Positions 1 to 9,663 of a stretch of DNA of 64,000 nucleotides are shown here, piece after piece. The DNA is from G963665495 sp963677785 (lineage in GTDB: Bacteria; Desulfobacterota; Desulfovibrionia; Desulfovibrionales; Desulfovibrionaceae), in contig CAXXDH010000002.1 of the NCBI GenBank assembly GCA_963677785.2, positions 806,001 to 870,000 on the forward strand. The letters run 5' to 3'. The notes beneath the pieces are model-generated. The model was not told the DNA's origin, made no database searches, and saw only the letters and a program-made list of their open reading frames with translations. Position 1 is the stretch's first letter. Each line of letters begins with the position of its first letter. The position numbers were made by a program, and so were the translations under genes.

Positions 1-102
1 AAACAGTCCGGCAACGGCAGCCGCGAGCCAGGCACTGAAGCCCTGGACGTGTATAGCGAGCTGAAGAACATGTTGATACATACGGATGCGGAACGCTTGT
101 AA
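1..102 (+). CDS. C-terminal end of an unidentified protein (partial)
   Basis: Reading frame 1 is open from the window edge to a TAA at 100-102. It encodes 33 residues ending in ELKNMLIHTDAERL, a hydrophilic, probably helical tail. Too little is present to assign a family. It lies on the same strand as the glycan genes that follow and 52 bases before the first of them, so it may be the previous member of the same cluster. Confidence 0.5.
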   Translation, partial: KQSGNGSREPGTEALDVYSELKNMLIHTDAERL

Positions 103-154
103 CACGTCTTTGCTAATCTGAATTTCCCTTTAAAGGAGGTCCGGTCAAACGCTT

Positions 155-925
155 TTGAGCGTTTTTTCCGGATACGTACGTATGACAGAAAACAACGCAG
201 TAGCTTTCATTCCAGCCAGATCCGGTTCCAAGCGGGTTACAGGCAAGAACATTCGCGAGCTGGCAGGCCACCCCTTGTTGGCGTACGCCATTGTCAATGC
301 GCTTCAGAGCGGTGTGTTCCGTGATGTGATTGTTTCAACAGAGTCAGAAGAATACGCGGCCATAGCGCGGAAATACGGCGCGAACGTGCCTTTTTTGCGG
401 CCAGTGGAATACGCCGGGGATACTTCGCCGGATATCGAATGGGTGCAGCATACGCTCGAACGACTGCGCGACGAGGGCAGGAACTACGAGTATTTCAGCA
501 TCCTGCGGCCCACCAACCCGTTTCGTACGGCAGAGACCATCCGCCGTGCCTGGGAGACGTTCATCAAGGTCCCTGGGGCAGACTCGCTGCGGGCAGTGGA
601 AAAATGCAAGCAGCACCCCGGCAAGATGTGGGTGATACGCAACAACCGCATGCTGCCGTTGCTACCGCTTTCGCCCGAAGAAAAGCCCTGGCACAGCTGC
701 CAGTACCAGTCTCTGCCCGAGGTCTACGTGCAGAACGCCAGCCTGGAAATCGCCCGGACCGATGTGGTCTTTCAGGGCCGTACGATTGCGGGTGTGGTTG
801 TGGTGCCGTTTTTTACGGAAGAATATGAAGGCTTCGACATCAATCATCCTGAAGACTGGCGGCTGGCTGAAGAGCTCCTCGGACAAGGGCTCGTCTCGCT
901 GCCGGTGATAGGTAATACGCAATGA
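155..925 (+). CDS. Acylneuraminate cytidylyltransferase-family protein (CMP-sugar synthetase-like)
   Basis: The family activates acidic sugars such as sialic, pseudaminic or ulosonic acids with CTP in the cytoplasm. The N-terminal nucleotide-binding signature FIPARSGSKR is followed by GKNIRELAGHPLLAYAI, and the mid-protein motif LRPTNPFRTAETI matches NeuA/PseF-type enzymes, as does the length of about 250 residues. The start is uncertain. A near-perfect ribosome site (AAAGGAGGT, 132-140) lies 14 bases before a TTG at 155, whereas the more family-like ATG at 182 (MTENNAVAFIPARS) has no site close by. A small hairpin (AACGCT/AGCGTT, 149-164, followed by Ts) covers the TTG. The stop overlaps the next start as ATGA, so the two genes are translationally coupled. 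The sugar substrate cannot be told from sequence. Confidence 0.8.
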   Translation: MSVFSGYVRMTENNAVAFIPARSGSKRVTGKNIRELAGHPLLAYAIVNALQSGVFRDVIVSTESEEYAAIARKYGANVPFLRPVEYAGDTSPDIEWVQHTLERLRDEGRNYEYFSILRPTNPFRTAETIRRAWETFIKVPGADSLRAVEKCKQHPGKMWVIRNNRMLPLLPLSPEEKPWHSCQYQSLPEVYVQNASLEIARTDVVFQGRTIAGVVVVPFFTEEYEGFDINHPEDWRLAEELLGQGLVSLPVIGNTQ

Positions 926-2844
926 CTCAAATAAGTTATGCCTCTTTGTCTGAAATCGGACGGCTCCGGGCCGCCCAGTGCCCCACAGAAGAACGACTGG
1001 GCATGCTGGCGGATGTGTTCCGGCTCAACACGCTGTTCATGATCGCCAAATGCGGTTCCGGCCATATCGGCACCAGCTTCAGCTGCATGGATATTCTGAC
1101 TCTGCTCTGGGAGGACGAACTTGTTGCCCCCAACGAGCCTGAGAAAAACGAGTCCGATATCTTTTTTTCCTCCAAAGGACATGACGTACCCGCGCTGTAC
1201 GCGGTGATGCTCGGGCACGGGCGTCTGCCATTTGAAAAAATTCATGAACTGCGCCGTTTGCAAGGCCTGCCGGGGCATCCCAATGTGGGCACCCCGGGCA
1301 TTATTACCAATACGGGTTCTCTGGGAATGGGCATATCCAAAGCCAGGGGCATGCTCCTTGCCCGGCGTCTGCAGGGCAAGAAGGGCCGCGCTTTTGTGCT
1401 CACCGGAGACGGCGAGTTGCAGGAAGGGCAGTTCTGGGAGTCTTTGCAGCCCACCGCCAACGGCGGGTTCGGTGAATTGACCGTGATCGTTGACCACAAC
1501 AAGATTCAGTCCGATACCTTTGTCAGCGAGGTCAGCGACCTGGGCGACCTGGAAGCGAAATTTAAGGCCTTCGGCTGGGAAGTGGCCCGTTGCGACGGAC
1601 ATGATTTGTACGCATTGCGCAAGATTTTGTCCGGCTTCAAATCCGTGACGGACAAACCCAAGATTCTCATTGCCGATACCGTCAAGGGAAAAGGCGCATC
1701 CAAGATGTGCCGGATAAGCGATACGGAATTCGGCCCGATGTACAAATTCCACAGCGGCGCGCCTTCTGACGAAAACTACAGCCTGGCCCTGGAAGAGATT
1801 ACCGGACGCGTCAACGCTGTCTTGGAAAAGCACGGACTTGATTTGCTGGAACTGGTGAGTGAGGAGCGCCCGGTCAAGACCGCGCCTCAGGCTCCGCAAA
1901 AACTGGTTGCGGCCTATGGCGAAGAACTTTTGGAACTTGGCGGTCAACATCCGGAGCTGTTGGTTTTCGACGCGGACCTAGTGCTGGATTGCGGTCTGCT
2001 GCCGTTTCGCAAGACCTATCCCGAACGTTTTGTGGAATGCGGCATTGCCGAACAGGACATGGTTTCGTCCGCAGGCGGCGCCGCGCGTATGGGCATGCTG
2101 CCGGTGGTGCATTCTTTTGCCTGTTTTCTGGCTCCGCGCCCCAACGAGCAGATTTACAACAACGCCAGCGAGCATTCCAAGATCATCTATGCCGGATCCC
2201 TGGCAGGCGTGTTACCTGGCGGGCCCGGGCATTCGCATCAGTCGGTCCGGGATATCGACATTTTGGCCGGAACTCCGGGCCTGACTCTTATTCAACCCTG
2301 CGACGAGCGGGAGACCCGTATGGCCTTGCGTTGGGCCGTGGAAGGCAATCCGGAGTCCACCTACATCCGGCTGGTGAGCATTCCCTGCGAAATTCCCTAC
2401 TCGTTGCCTGACCAATACGTTCTGGAAAAGGGCAAGGGCGTGGTGGTTCGCGCGGATGGTACGGGCCAGTGCGTCATTTTTGCCTACGGCCCCGTGATGC
2501 TGCCCCAGGCCTGGCATGCGGCCGAACTTCTGGCCGCGCAACACGGCGTTAAAGCCACAGTGGTCAACCTGCCCTGGTTGAACTGCGTGGACACGGACTG
2601 GCTGCGGATACTTGTAAGCGATGTCGAGCTGGTGGTGACAGTTGACGATCATTACCGTACGGGCGGGCAGGGCGAGATGCTGGCCGCCGCGTTGGCCGAG
2701 CTTGCCGTGGATTTATCGAACGTACCGCGCCTGCTGCGTATCGGCCTGGATGAAATCCCTCGTTGCGGACAGAATCCCGAGGTTCTGGCTCACCACAAGC
2801 TGGATGCGCAATCCCTGGCGGTAAAGATCGCTGCTGCCCGTTAA
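922..2844 (+). CDS. Transketolase-like enzyme, single chain (640 aa)
   Basis: A thiamin-diphosphate enzyme with all three transketolase parts. The N-terminal domain has CGSGHIGTSFSCMDIL and the ThDP-binding GDGELQEGQFWES (about residues 160-173). The pyrimidine-binding domain has ECGIAEQDMVSSAGGAARMG (about 373-392), and a C-terminal domain follows. It couples by ATGA overlap to the cytidylyltransferase and precedes a glycosyltransferase-like gene. That context suggests a two-carbon (ketol or acyl) transfer in making an unusual glycan sugar, rather than the housekeeping pentose pathway. That role is inferred. Two-subunit transketolase-like pairs are common in secondary pathways, but here both halves are fused. 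Confidence 0.8.
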   Translation: MTQISYASLSEIGRLRAAQCPTEERLGMLADVFRLNTLFMIAKCGSGHIGTSFSCMDILTLLWEDELVAPNEPEKNESDIFFSSKGHDVPALYAVMLGHGRLPFEKIHELRRLQGLPGHPNVGTPGIITNTGSLGMGISKARGMLLARRLQGKKGRAFVLTGDGELQEGQFWESLQPTANGGFGELTVIVDHNKIQSDTFVSEVSDLGDLEAKFKAFGWEVARCDGHDLYALRKILSGFKSVTDKPKILIADTVKGKGASKMCRISDTEFGPMYKFHSGAPSDENYSLALEEITGRVNAVLEKHGLDLLELVSEERPVKTAPQAPQKLVAAYGEELLELGGQHPELLVFDADLVLDCGLLPFRKTYPERFVECGIAEQDMVSSAGGAARMGMLPVVHSFACFLAPRPNEQIYNNASEHSKIIYAGSLAGVLPGGPGHSHQSVRDIDILAGTPGLTLIQPCDERETRMALRWAVEGNPESTYIRLVSIPCEIPYSLPDQYVLEKGKGVVVRADGTGQCVIFAYGPVMLPQAWHAAELLAAQHGVKATVVNLPWLNCVDTDWLRILVSDVELVVTVDDHYRTGGQGEMLAAALAELAVDLSNVPRLLRIGLDEIPRCGQNPEVLAHHKLDAQSLAVKIAAAR

Positions 2845-2894
2845 AGACGCGGGCGGCGGCATGTTGGTGATGTAAAGTCAGCACTGGAGAATGC

Positions 2895-4295
2895 ATGGCG
2901 TCATTGGGGCAGATTATTGAAACAAAACTCGTACAGCTGGTCATCCGGCCGTTGTTTTCCGTATTGGCTCGACTGCGCCTTTCCGGAGCGTTGGCCTGGC
3001 TGCTTTCCTTGCAGATAAAAACCGTACAGCGCTCCCCTTTTGCGGGCAGTCCGGAATCGTTGCACATCCTGTTGTTGCCGAAAGCTGGCTTTGACGAGGA
3101 TGTGGCCACGTGCTTCAAGGGGCAGCAGCAGTATCATCTGCTCAGTCTGAACCGTCATCTGCCCAAGGGAGTCTATTACGGTTTTTTGCCGTTATGGGTG
3201 GATGACAACTGCTACCGGAGTTCGGATCCGGATATCAACCACCGTAAGCAGCGTTTACGCTCCTTATGGCGCGATATCTTGCGCAAGTTGTTGCGCAAAG
3301 TCCGGATCGACGCGGTCATGAGCGGGAATTATTGCTACGCGTCAGAGCAGGAATTCGCGGCCGTGCTGGAGGAATTGGGCGTCCCGTTCATTGCTCTGAT
3401 GAAGGAAAGTCTGAAAACAGAAGGCTTTGTGGCCTTCTCCAAGTTCTTGTACGAGACGAGGCGTAATGTTTTTCAAGGCGCGCAGATCATGGTCTACAGC
3501 GAGACCGAGCGTGATCTGGAAATAGCCGCTGGAGCAGTTGCCCCCGAGCGAATCTCCGTGGTGGGCATGCCGCGGCTGGACCGCTTGCACCGCCTGCGGC
3601 ACGAATTTTATCGCAGCGGCCGGGCCTGGCCCGAACGTCCGACCGTGCTCTTCTTCGCCTTCAGTCCGAAAATGGGGCTGCCGCGGATCGAACGCAAGCT
3701 TCCGCAGCGTTATGAAATTCTGATGCCCGAATGGGAGCGCCTGCGCTTTACGCAAGTGGCCCATGGCTGCTACGAAGCCATTGTCCGTCTGGCCAGGGAG
3801 AATCCGGACATCCGCGTGCAGCTCAAGTCCAAGATGGACATGCTTTCCAAGCATGCGCTGGAAGAATGTCTGCAGAGGGGTGAAGAGCTGCCCAAGAATC
3901 TGGAGTTGATCATCGGGGGCGACCCCATTTCTCTGATCCAGCAATGCAGCGTGGCCTGTTCGTTTCACTCCACGGCCATCTTCGAGGTCCTCGCCCTGGG
4001 TAAACCAATTGTCGTGCCCCGTTTCGCTGAGGCTTTGGAAGATGCCTACCAGCCGTATATGCTCAATCTGGGAGCATGCGTCAGCTATGCCCATTCGCCC
4101 CAGGATCTGGCGGATACGCTGGCACGTATGGCCCGGCAACCGCAGCAGAAACAAAATCCGGCGGGTTTGAGCGAAGAAACCAGGGAACGTATCGAATATT
4201 ATATAGGCAACGCGGACGGACGGACAGCGGAACGCGTCCGGAAAGAGACCGAACGGGTCATACGTGTCTACCGCGAACGCCTTGGATGCCCTTGA
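2895..4295 (+). CDS. Putative surface-polysaccharide glycosyl- or glycerophospho-transferase (GT-B-like)
   Basis: This 466-residue protein has a hydrophobic N-terminal stretch (residues 15-40) that could associate with the membrane, then two Rossmann-like halves. The second half has IIGGDPISLIQQCSVACSFHSTAIFEVLALGKPIVVPRF, which closely resembles the donor-site region of capsule polysaccharide and CDP-glycerol glycerophosphotransferase-type enzymes. A ribosome site (GGAG) sits 6 bases before the ATG. It ends the cluster with the CMP-sugar synthetase-like and transketolase-like genes, so it may attach or polymerise the sugar they make. The acceptor and donor are unknown. Confidence 0.6.
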   Translation: MASLGQIIETKLVQLVIRPLFSVLARLRLSGALAWLLSLQIKTVQRSPFAGSPESLHILLLPKAGFDEDVATCFKGQQQYHLLSLNRHLPKGVYYGFLPLWVDDNCYRSSDPDINHRKQRLRSLWRDILRKLLRKVRIDAVMSGNYCYASEQEFAAVLEELGVPFIALMKESLKTEGFVAFSKFLYETRRNVFQGAQIMVYSETERDLEIAAGAVAPERISVVGMPRLDRLHRLRHEFYRSGRAWPERPTVLFFAFSPKMGLPRIERKLPQRYEILMPEWERLRFTQVAHGCYEAIVRLARENPDIRVQLKSKMDMLSKHALEECLQRGEELPKNLELIIGGDPISLIQQCSVACSFHSTAIFEVLALGKPIVVPRFAEALEDAYQPYMLNLGACVSYAHSPQDLADTLARMARQPQQKQNPAGLSEETRERIEYYIGNADGRTAERVRKETERVIRVYRERLGCP

Positions 4296-4607
4296 CCTTG
4301 TACGGGGCATGATTAGATAGCCTTACAGTATTGAAGTATCAGAAAGGCCAATACACGGGCGGCTTGGGCTTCCTGTCGCTGTGTGACGCAGCCTGTTGTT
4401 CGGGGCTATTGTTGCATCCGACATTTGAACTTGATGAAAGAAGAGAACAAAAAGAGTTCAGCTTTCATCCGTATTCCTCTTGCGGCTTTCTTTGCAAGAC
4501 TCCTCGTATTGACAGGATACCTGCTTTGAATTTCATTTTTTCTATTTTCCCAGCCACCTTTGCCAATCAAGGCTTTTGTGAGCCTTTCTCATTATAAGGA
4601 GAAACAC
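4296..4607 (+). promoter_or_regulatory. Non-coding 312 bases before secA, with candidate promoter and stem-loop
   Basis: No convincing gene is seen. TTGACA at 4509-4514 with TTTCAT at 4531-4536 (spacer 16) is a reasonable sigma-70-type promoter for secA. Upstream, GATGAAAG (4433-4440) and CTTTCATC (4462-4469) form a stem enclosing a second stem, GAAC/GTTC. No T-run follows, so it is not a standard terminator. A smaller hairpin, AAGGCT/AGCCTT (4569-4586), sits just before the secA ribosome site AAGGAG (4597-4602). Confidence 0.4.
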
Positions 4608-7124
4608 ATGTTCGGTTCGTTGGTAAACAAGATTATTCCTTCCAAAAACGAACGGTATCTGAAAAAACTGCAGCCTCTCGTGGAGCGTATCAATAGTTTC
4701 GAATCCGAGATGCTGGCATTGCAGGATACGGATTTCCCGGAGAAAATGAACCAGTGGCGGGAAGAAGTCGCCAATGGAAAAAAATTGGATGATTTGTTGC
4801 CCGAAGTGTTCGCGCTGGTCCGGGAAGCGGGAAAACGCGCGTTGGGCATGCGGCATTTCGACGTACAGCTCATCGGCGGCATCGTGCTGCACGAGGGCAA
4901 GATTTCTGAAATGAAAACCGGTGAAGGTAAAACCCTGGTGGCCACGCTTCCGGTAGTGCTCAATGCGCTCTCCGGCAAAGGCGTGCATGTTGTTACGGTC
5001 AACGATTACCTTGCAAAGCGCGATTCCGAATGGATGGGCCAATTATACAAATTTTTGGGGCTCAGCGTGGGCGTGATAGTACACGGCCTGGATGATGAAG
5101 AACGCAAGGAAAATTATAACGCCGATGTGACCTACGGCACTAACAATGAGTTCGGTTTTGATTATTTGCGCGACAACATGAAGTTTTACAAGGAGCAGCT
5201 GGTCCAGCGCGAATTGAATTACGCCATAGTGGACGAAGTGGACTCCATTTTGATCGACGAAGCCAGAACGCCGCTGATCATATCCGGCCCGGGCGACGAC
5301 GTGACCAATATGTACGCCCGCATCAACGTGATCATTCCCTCTTTGCAAAAAGAGCAGGATTTCACTGTGGATGAGAAAGCCCGTACGATCATGCTGACGG
5401 ACGAAGGCGTTGCCAACTGCGAAAAAATTCTCAAAATTGAAAATCTGTTCGATCCAGCGAATATCACCCTGCAGCATCACGTCATGCAGGCTTTGAAGGC
5501 GCACCATCTGTTTACCCGTGATGTGGATTACGTGGTCAATGAGGGGCAGGTGGTCATCGTGGACGAATTTACCGGACGTTTGATGCCGGGCCGCCGTTTT
5601 TCCGACGGATTGCACCAGGCCCTGGAAGCCAAGGAAAAGGTCAAGGTGGAGGCTGAAAGCCAGACCTTTGCTTCCATCACCTTTCAGAATTATTTCCGGA
5701 TGTACGACAAGCTTGCCGGCATGACCGGTACGGCCGATACGGAAGCTGTCGAATTCAAGCAGATCTACAATCTGGATGTCTGCGTGATTCCCACCAACAT
5801 GCCCATGGTCCGCAAGGATTATCCGGACGCCATTTATAAGTCCCAGAAAGAAAAATACGAAGCTATCGTCCAGGAAATCATTCAGCTGCATAAATCCGGG
5901 CAGCCGGTCCTGGTGGGCACCATTTCCATTGAAAAATCCGAATTGATCGCCAGAATGCTGACCAAGGCGCGCGTACCGCATAACGTGCTCAACGCCAAAC
6001 ACCACGAACGCGAGGCGGAGATCATTACCGAAGCGGGATCCAGAGGCAAAGTGACCATTGCCACGAACATGGCGGGCCGCGGTACGGATATCAAGCTGGG
6101 CGAAGGCGTCCTTGATCTGGGCGGATTGCATATTCTTGGTACGGAACGCCATGAAAGCCGGCGTATAGATAATCAGTTGCGCGGCCGGTCGGGGCGCCAG
6201 GGAGATCCGGGCAGCTCGCGTTTTTTTCTGGCTCTGGACGACGACCTGCTGCGTCTGTTCGGTTCGGACCGTATCGCGAACATTATGGACAGGCTGGGCA
6301 TGGAAGAGGGCCAGGCCATTGAAAACAAAATGGTCTCCAAGGCCATTGAAAACGCGCAGACTCGGGTGGAAGGGCACAACTTCGACATCCGCAAACAGCT
6401 CCTTGATTTTGACGATGTCATGAACCAGCAGCGTGAAGTTATTTACGACTTGCGGCGCGACATCATGGTCAGTGAGGACCTGGAAGAACTTATAACGGAA
6501 TATGTGGACGAGCTGCTTGAAGATATCTACAGCCCGCTGAGCAATGGAAAGGGCGGACAGGACCAGGAAAATCAGGACATTGTCCGTAAACGTCTGGAAG
6601 AAGTTTTCAATCTTGCCCGGGTGTATTCCGCTCCCGAGCTTCCCACCGAGGAGCAGGCGCGCGAGTTTGTTTTCGAAATTCTGAACAACTTCAAGGCGGA
6701 CGCTGAAGAACAATACCAGGGAATTTTGAGGTTTTTCATGCTTGAAAGCCTGGACAGGGCCTGGAAGGAGCATCTGCAGAACATGGACCATCTGCGCGCC
6801 GGTATCGGGCTGCGCGGCTATGGCCAGAAAGACCCCAAACAGGAATACAAGCGCGAAGGCTTTGAGATGTTCCAGGAAATGGTTTTTCTTATCAAGGAAA
6901 ACGCCATGATGCCGCTTTGCCGGCTTCGGTTCGAGCGTGTATCCGAGGAAAATCTCAAGCACAAGGAACAGCCCGCGGAGATGAATTATTCCGGCGGCTC
7001 TGAAGATGGTGAAAGCAAAAAACAGCCGGTCCGCCGCAAGACTCCCAAGGTTGGCCGGAATGATCCCTGCCCGTGCGGCAGCGGCAAAAAATACAAAAAG
7101 TGCTGCGGAAAAGCCGTGGCTTGA
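4608..7124 (+). CDS. secA: Preprotein translocase ATPase SecA
   Basis: SecA is the motor that pushes unfolded preproteins through SecYEG. The 838-residue length is normal. Visible motifs are Walker [14 protein letters not shown] (about residues 103-115), the DEAD-type box [13 protein letters not shown] (about 207-219), the second helicase motif [16 protein letters not shown] (about 485-500), and the C-terminal zinc finger [15 protein letters not shown], which binds SecB and phospholipid. AAGGAG lies 5 bases before the ATG, and this fixes the start rather than an upstream in-frame codon. galM follows after 49 bases and may be co-transcribed. Confidence 0.98.
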   Translation: MFGSLVNKIIPSKNERYLKKLQPLVERINSFESEMLALQDTDFPEKMNQWREEVANGKKLDDLLPEVFALVREAGKRALGMRHFDVQLIGGIVLHEGKISEMKTGEGKTLVATLPVVLNALSGKGVHVVTVNDYLAKRDSEWMGQLYKFLGLSVGVIVHGLDDEERKENYNADVTYGTNNEFGFDYLRDNMKFYKEQLVQRELNYAIVDEVDSILIDEARTPLIISGPGDDVTNMYARINVIIPSLQKEQDFTVDEKARTIMLTDEGVANCEKILKIENLFDPANITLQHHVMQALKAHHLFTRDVDYVVNEGQVVIVDEFTGRLMPGRRFSDGLHQALEAKEKVKVEAESQTFASITFQNYFRMYDKLAGMTGTADTEAVEFKQIYNLDVCVIPTNMPMVRKDYPDAIYKSQKEKYEAIVQEIIQLHKSGQPVLVGTISIEKSELIARMLTKARVPHNVLNAKHHEREAEIITEAGSRGKVTIATNMAGRGTDIKLGEGVLDLGGLHILGTERHESRRIDNQLRGRSGRQGDPGSSRFFLALDDDLLRLFGSDRIANIMDRLGMEEGQAIENKMVSKAIENAQTRVEGHNFDIRKQLLDFDDVMNQQREVIYDLRRDIMVSEDLEELITEYVDELLEDIYSPLSNGKGGQDQENQDIVRKRLEEVFNLARVYSAPELPTEEQAREFVFEILNNFKADAEEQYQGILRFFMLESLDRAWKEHLQNMDHLRAGIGLRGYGQKDPKQEYKREGFEMFQEMVFLIKENAMMPLCRLRFERVSEENLKHKEQPAEMNYSGGSEDGESKKQPVRRKTPKVGRNDPCPCGSGKKYKKCCGKAVA

Positions 7125-7173
7125 TCAGGAAGCGCAGTCCGCGTATGGCTTTCTTGCGTGGGGAGCATGGCGT

Positions 7174-8232
7174 ATGGTGCTGAGCGTATCGTCGTTCGGC
7201 AAGATGCCCACGGGTGAAGAGGTTACGCTCTTTTCGCTCTCCAATGACACAGGTCTGCGTGTGGAAGTGCTCGATTATGGCTGCCGGATACGGGCTTTGT
7301 ACGCGCCCGACAGAAACGGCGCCCTGGCGGATGTGGTGCTCGGGTACGATACGCTGCCGGAATATCTGTCTGATCCCTATTACCTGGGCTGTCTGGTCGG
7401 ACGCTTCGCTAACCGGATAGCCCGGGCCTCTTGCTCCATAGATGGCGTATCCTACAGGCTCAGCCGCAATCATGGACGCCACCACCTGCATGGAGGTGTT
7501 GGCGGATTTCATACCCGGCTCTGGCGTACGGAAATTCTGTCCTCCGGGTCCGAACCTGGTCTGCGACTTCGCTACCTCAGCGTTGATGGAGAAGAAGGCT
7601 ATCCGGGGAATCTGTCCGTGGAGTGTTGCTATCAGCTAAGCTCCTCCAACGAATTGCGGATGCACTGCAAAGCCGCAACAGACAAACCCACAATTGTGAA
7701 TTGCTGCAATCACAGCTATTTCAATCTGACGGGCAATCCAGATGTTTCCTGTCTGAATCATGACGTACGTATCTTCTCCAACGCCTTTCTGGTCACGGAT
7801 GCTGATTTGATCCCCACCGGAGCAATGTGCGAGGTGGATGGTACGGCATTGGATTTTCGCCGGTTGCGCCGGGTTGGCGATCAACTGGCCCTTGGCGGAG
7901 AAGCTCTGGAGACAGCGGGCGGATTCGATGCCACCTGGGTCTTGCAACAATCCTCTGTTTCTCAGGCTTTGGCTGCAGTGGCTTGCGATCCTGTATCGGG
8001 CCGATGTCTGGAAGTTCGTACCAATCAACCGGGCGTGCAATTTTATACGGGCAATTTTCTGGACGGAAGTGTTGCGGGCAAGCAGGGGATTGCCTATGAA
8101 AAACATGCTGGTTTCTGTCTTGAAACCCAGTTCTTTCCGGATGCTCCGCACCATCCGGAGTTTCCACCCGTGATTCTGCGGCTTGGCGAAAAGTACGAAC
8201 ATATTACCCTGTATTCTTTTAAAACGGCATAA
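7174..8232 (+). CDS. galM: Aldose 1-epimerase (galactose mutarotase)
   Basis: Interconverts alpha and beta anomers of galactose or glucose. The protein is 352 residues, with family hallmarks GRFANRIARA (about residue 70), HHLHGGVGGFHTRLW (about 100, catalytic-site His) and the second catalytic-His block NHSYFNLTG (about 178). E at YEKHAGFCLETQFFPDAPH near the C terminus matches the catalytic Glu region. The ATG at 7174 has GGGGAG about 9 bases upstream. It is followed by galE after 28 bases, so this is a small galactose/UDP-sugar pair, useful for making glycan precursors. Confidence 0.92.
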   Translation: MVLSVSSFGKMPTGEEVTLFSLSNDTGLRVEVLDYGCRIRALYAPDRNGALADVVLGYDTLPEYLSDPYYLGCLVGRFANRIARASCSIDGVSYRLSRNHGRHHLHGGVGGFHTRLWRTEILSSGSEPGLRLRYLSVDGEEGYPGNLSVECCYQLSSSNELRMHCKAATDKPTIVNCCNHSYFNLTGNPDVSCLNHDVRIFSNAFLVTDADLIPTGAMCEVDGTALDFRRLRRVGDQLALGGEALETAGGFDATWVLQQSSVSQALAAVACDPVSGRCLEVRTNQPGVQFYTGNFLDGSVAGKQGIAYEKHAGFCLETQFFPDAPHHPEFPPVILRLGEKYEHITLYSFKTA

Positions 8233-8260
8233 GGCGTACGCGCTCAAAGGATTACATAGT

Positions 8261-9241
8261 ATGGCAAAATCCATTCTGGTTTGTGGCGGGGCAGGATATA
8301 TCGGCTCTCACATGACGCGCATGCTTGCCGAACAGGGGCATGCGGTCACTGTTTTCGACAATTTGTCCACGGGGCACCGGGATGCCTTGCAATGGGGCGA
8401 GTTCATCCAGGGCGATTTGCGCAATCCGGCTGATCTGGAGAAGGCTTTTTCCGGGAAAATATATGATGTTGTGTTTCACTTTTCCGCATTGATCATCGTA
8501 CCGGAATCCGTGCAATACCCGGACAGGTATTATGACAACAATGTCAGCGGTACGTGCAATCTGCTTCTGGCCATGCAAAGGGCCGGTGTGAATCGTTTCG
8601 TGTTTTCCTCCACTGCAGCGGTATATGGGAATCCTGTGCAGGAACTGATTGACGAATCCCACCCCATCGCCCCTCTGAATCCGTATGGTCGCTCTAAACG
8701 CATGGTAGAGGAAATGCTGGCTGATTTTGCCCAGGCAGGTGATTTTCGGTCGGTCACTTTTCGTTATTTCAATGCCGCTGGAGCGCATCCGGACGGGCGG
8801 ATAGGCGAAGCGCACAACCCGGAAACACATCTTATTCCCAATATTTTGATTTCCCTTTTGCAGGGCGGCGCTTCTTTGAAAGTGTTCGGCGACCAGTACG
8901 CCACTCCCGACGGCACCTGTTTGCGGGATTATATCCACATACAGGACTTATGTTCGGCCCATCTGGCAGCCATCGACCATATGGATGCCTCACCAGGGGC
9001 TGCTGTTTTCAACCTCGGCAATGGGGCGGGATTCAGCGTACTTGATGTGATCCGGGCTGCGGAAAACGTGACCGGCAAATCCATTGCCTATACGGTTGAA
9101 CCTCCGCGTGCCGGCGATTCCGCTTCTTTGGTGGCCAACAGTACGAAGGCCCGCCGGGTGTTGGGCTGGAATCCCATCTATACGGATCTTGGTGAATTGA
9201 TAGAGACCGCCTGGAAATGGCATCTGGACAAAAAATATTGA
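8261..9241 (+). CDS. galE: UDP-glucose 4-epimerase
   Basis: Short-chain dehydrogenase-fold enzyme that interconverts UDP-glucose and UDP-galactose using bound NAD. The N-terminal NAD site is GGAGYIGSHMTRML (residues 8-21). The catalytic Ser region is SSTAAVYGNP and the catalytic Tyr/Lys are in YGRSKRMVEEM (YxxxK). The 326-residue length is typical. The ATG at 8261 is preceded by AAAGG at a 10-base spacing, and an in-frame upstream extension overlaps galM and lacks a site. It supplies UDP-galactose for surface glycans and is co-directional with galM. Confidence 0.95.
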   Translation: MAKSILVCGGAGYIGSHMTRMLAEQGHAVTVFDNLSTGHRDALQWGEFIQGDLRNPADLEKAFSGKIYDVVFHFSALIIVPESVQYPDRYYDNNVSGTCNLLLAMQRAGVNRFVFSSTAAVYGNPVQELIDESHPIAPLNPYGRSKRMVEEMLADFAQAGDFRSVTFRYFNAAGAHPDGRIGEAHNPETHLIPNILISLLQGGASLKVFGDQYATPDGTCLRDYIHIQDLCSAHLAAIDHMDASPGAAVFNLGNGAGFSVLDVIRAAENVTGKSIAYTVEPPRAGDSASLVANSTKARRVLGWNPIYTDLGELIETAWKWHLDKKY

Positions 9242-9290
9242 ATCCTTCCGGGATATGGCGAAGGCCAGAAATAACTCCGCCAGGGAACTG

Positions 9291-9593
9291 ATGATAAAAA
9301 GAATGGATAGCAAGAGAGTATTGAAATTGTTTGTGACCAGCCGGACGCCGTTGTCGGAGCGGGCCGAGCTGAATCTTCGGCAGATTTGCGACGAGGAACT
9401 TGGCGGGAATGCCGAACTGGAAATTATTGACGTTGTGGCGCATCCGGAACTGGCAGCAGCCCAGCAGATTGTTGCCACGCCCACGTTGATTGTCATCGAG
9501 CCGAATGTGACGCGTCGTTTGATTGGTGATTTTTCCGATAGGTCCAGGGTACGGCGCGGACTGGGACTCCTGGATGAAAACGCAGCCCGCTGA
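9291..9593 (+). CDS. KaiB-like thioredoxin-fold protein
   Basis: About 100 residues, the usual KaiB length. LKLFVTSRTPLSERAELNLRQIC corresponds to KaiB strand 1/helix 1, LEIIDVVAHPELAAAQQIVATPTLIV to the conserved 'D-P-ATPTL' block, and RRLIGDFSDRSRVRRGLGL to the conserved IGD(L/F)S motif. In cyanobacteria KaiB binds KaiC ATPase rings. In other bacteria KaiB-like proteins work with KaiC-like ATPases in stress responses. No kaiC or kaiA is in the window. AGGGA at 9282 supports the ATG at 9291. An earlier ATG at 9255 has its only GGGA one base away and is less likely. The gene follows galE by about 50 bases. Confidence 0.72.
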   Translation: MIKRMDSKRVLKLFVTSRTPLSERAELNLRQICDEELGGNAELEIIDVVAHPELAAAQQIVATPTLIVIEPNVTRRLIGDFSDRSRVRRGLGLLDENAAR

Positions 9594-9615
9594 CAGTATT
9601 TTATGCGCCAAGGTC

Positions 9616-9657
9616 AAAAAAAGCCCGGAAGCGTACAGGCAGAACTCCCGGGCTTTT
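9616..9657. terminator. Bidirectional terminator between kaiB-like gene and pfk
   Basis: AGCCCGG (9622-9628) pairs with CCGGGCT (9648-9654). A run of As lies on the left flank and TTTT on the right, so it can stop transcripts from both convergent genes. Confidence 0.8.
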
Positions 9658-9663
9658 GGTTAA

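Noticed and set aside
844..1950. A 368-codon minus-strand frame opposite the transketolase gene
   Set aside because: Antisense shadow of a well-supported gene in GC-rich codon use, with no family motif.
4331..4597. An 88-codon open frame before secA
   Set aside because: No ribosome site, no recognisable protein pattern, and it contains the candidate secA promoter.
5043..6962. A 639-codon minus-strand frame opposite secA
   Set aside because: Antisense shadow. secA itself is unambiguous.
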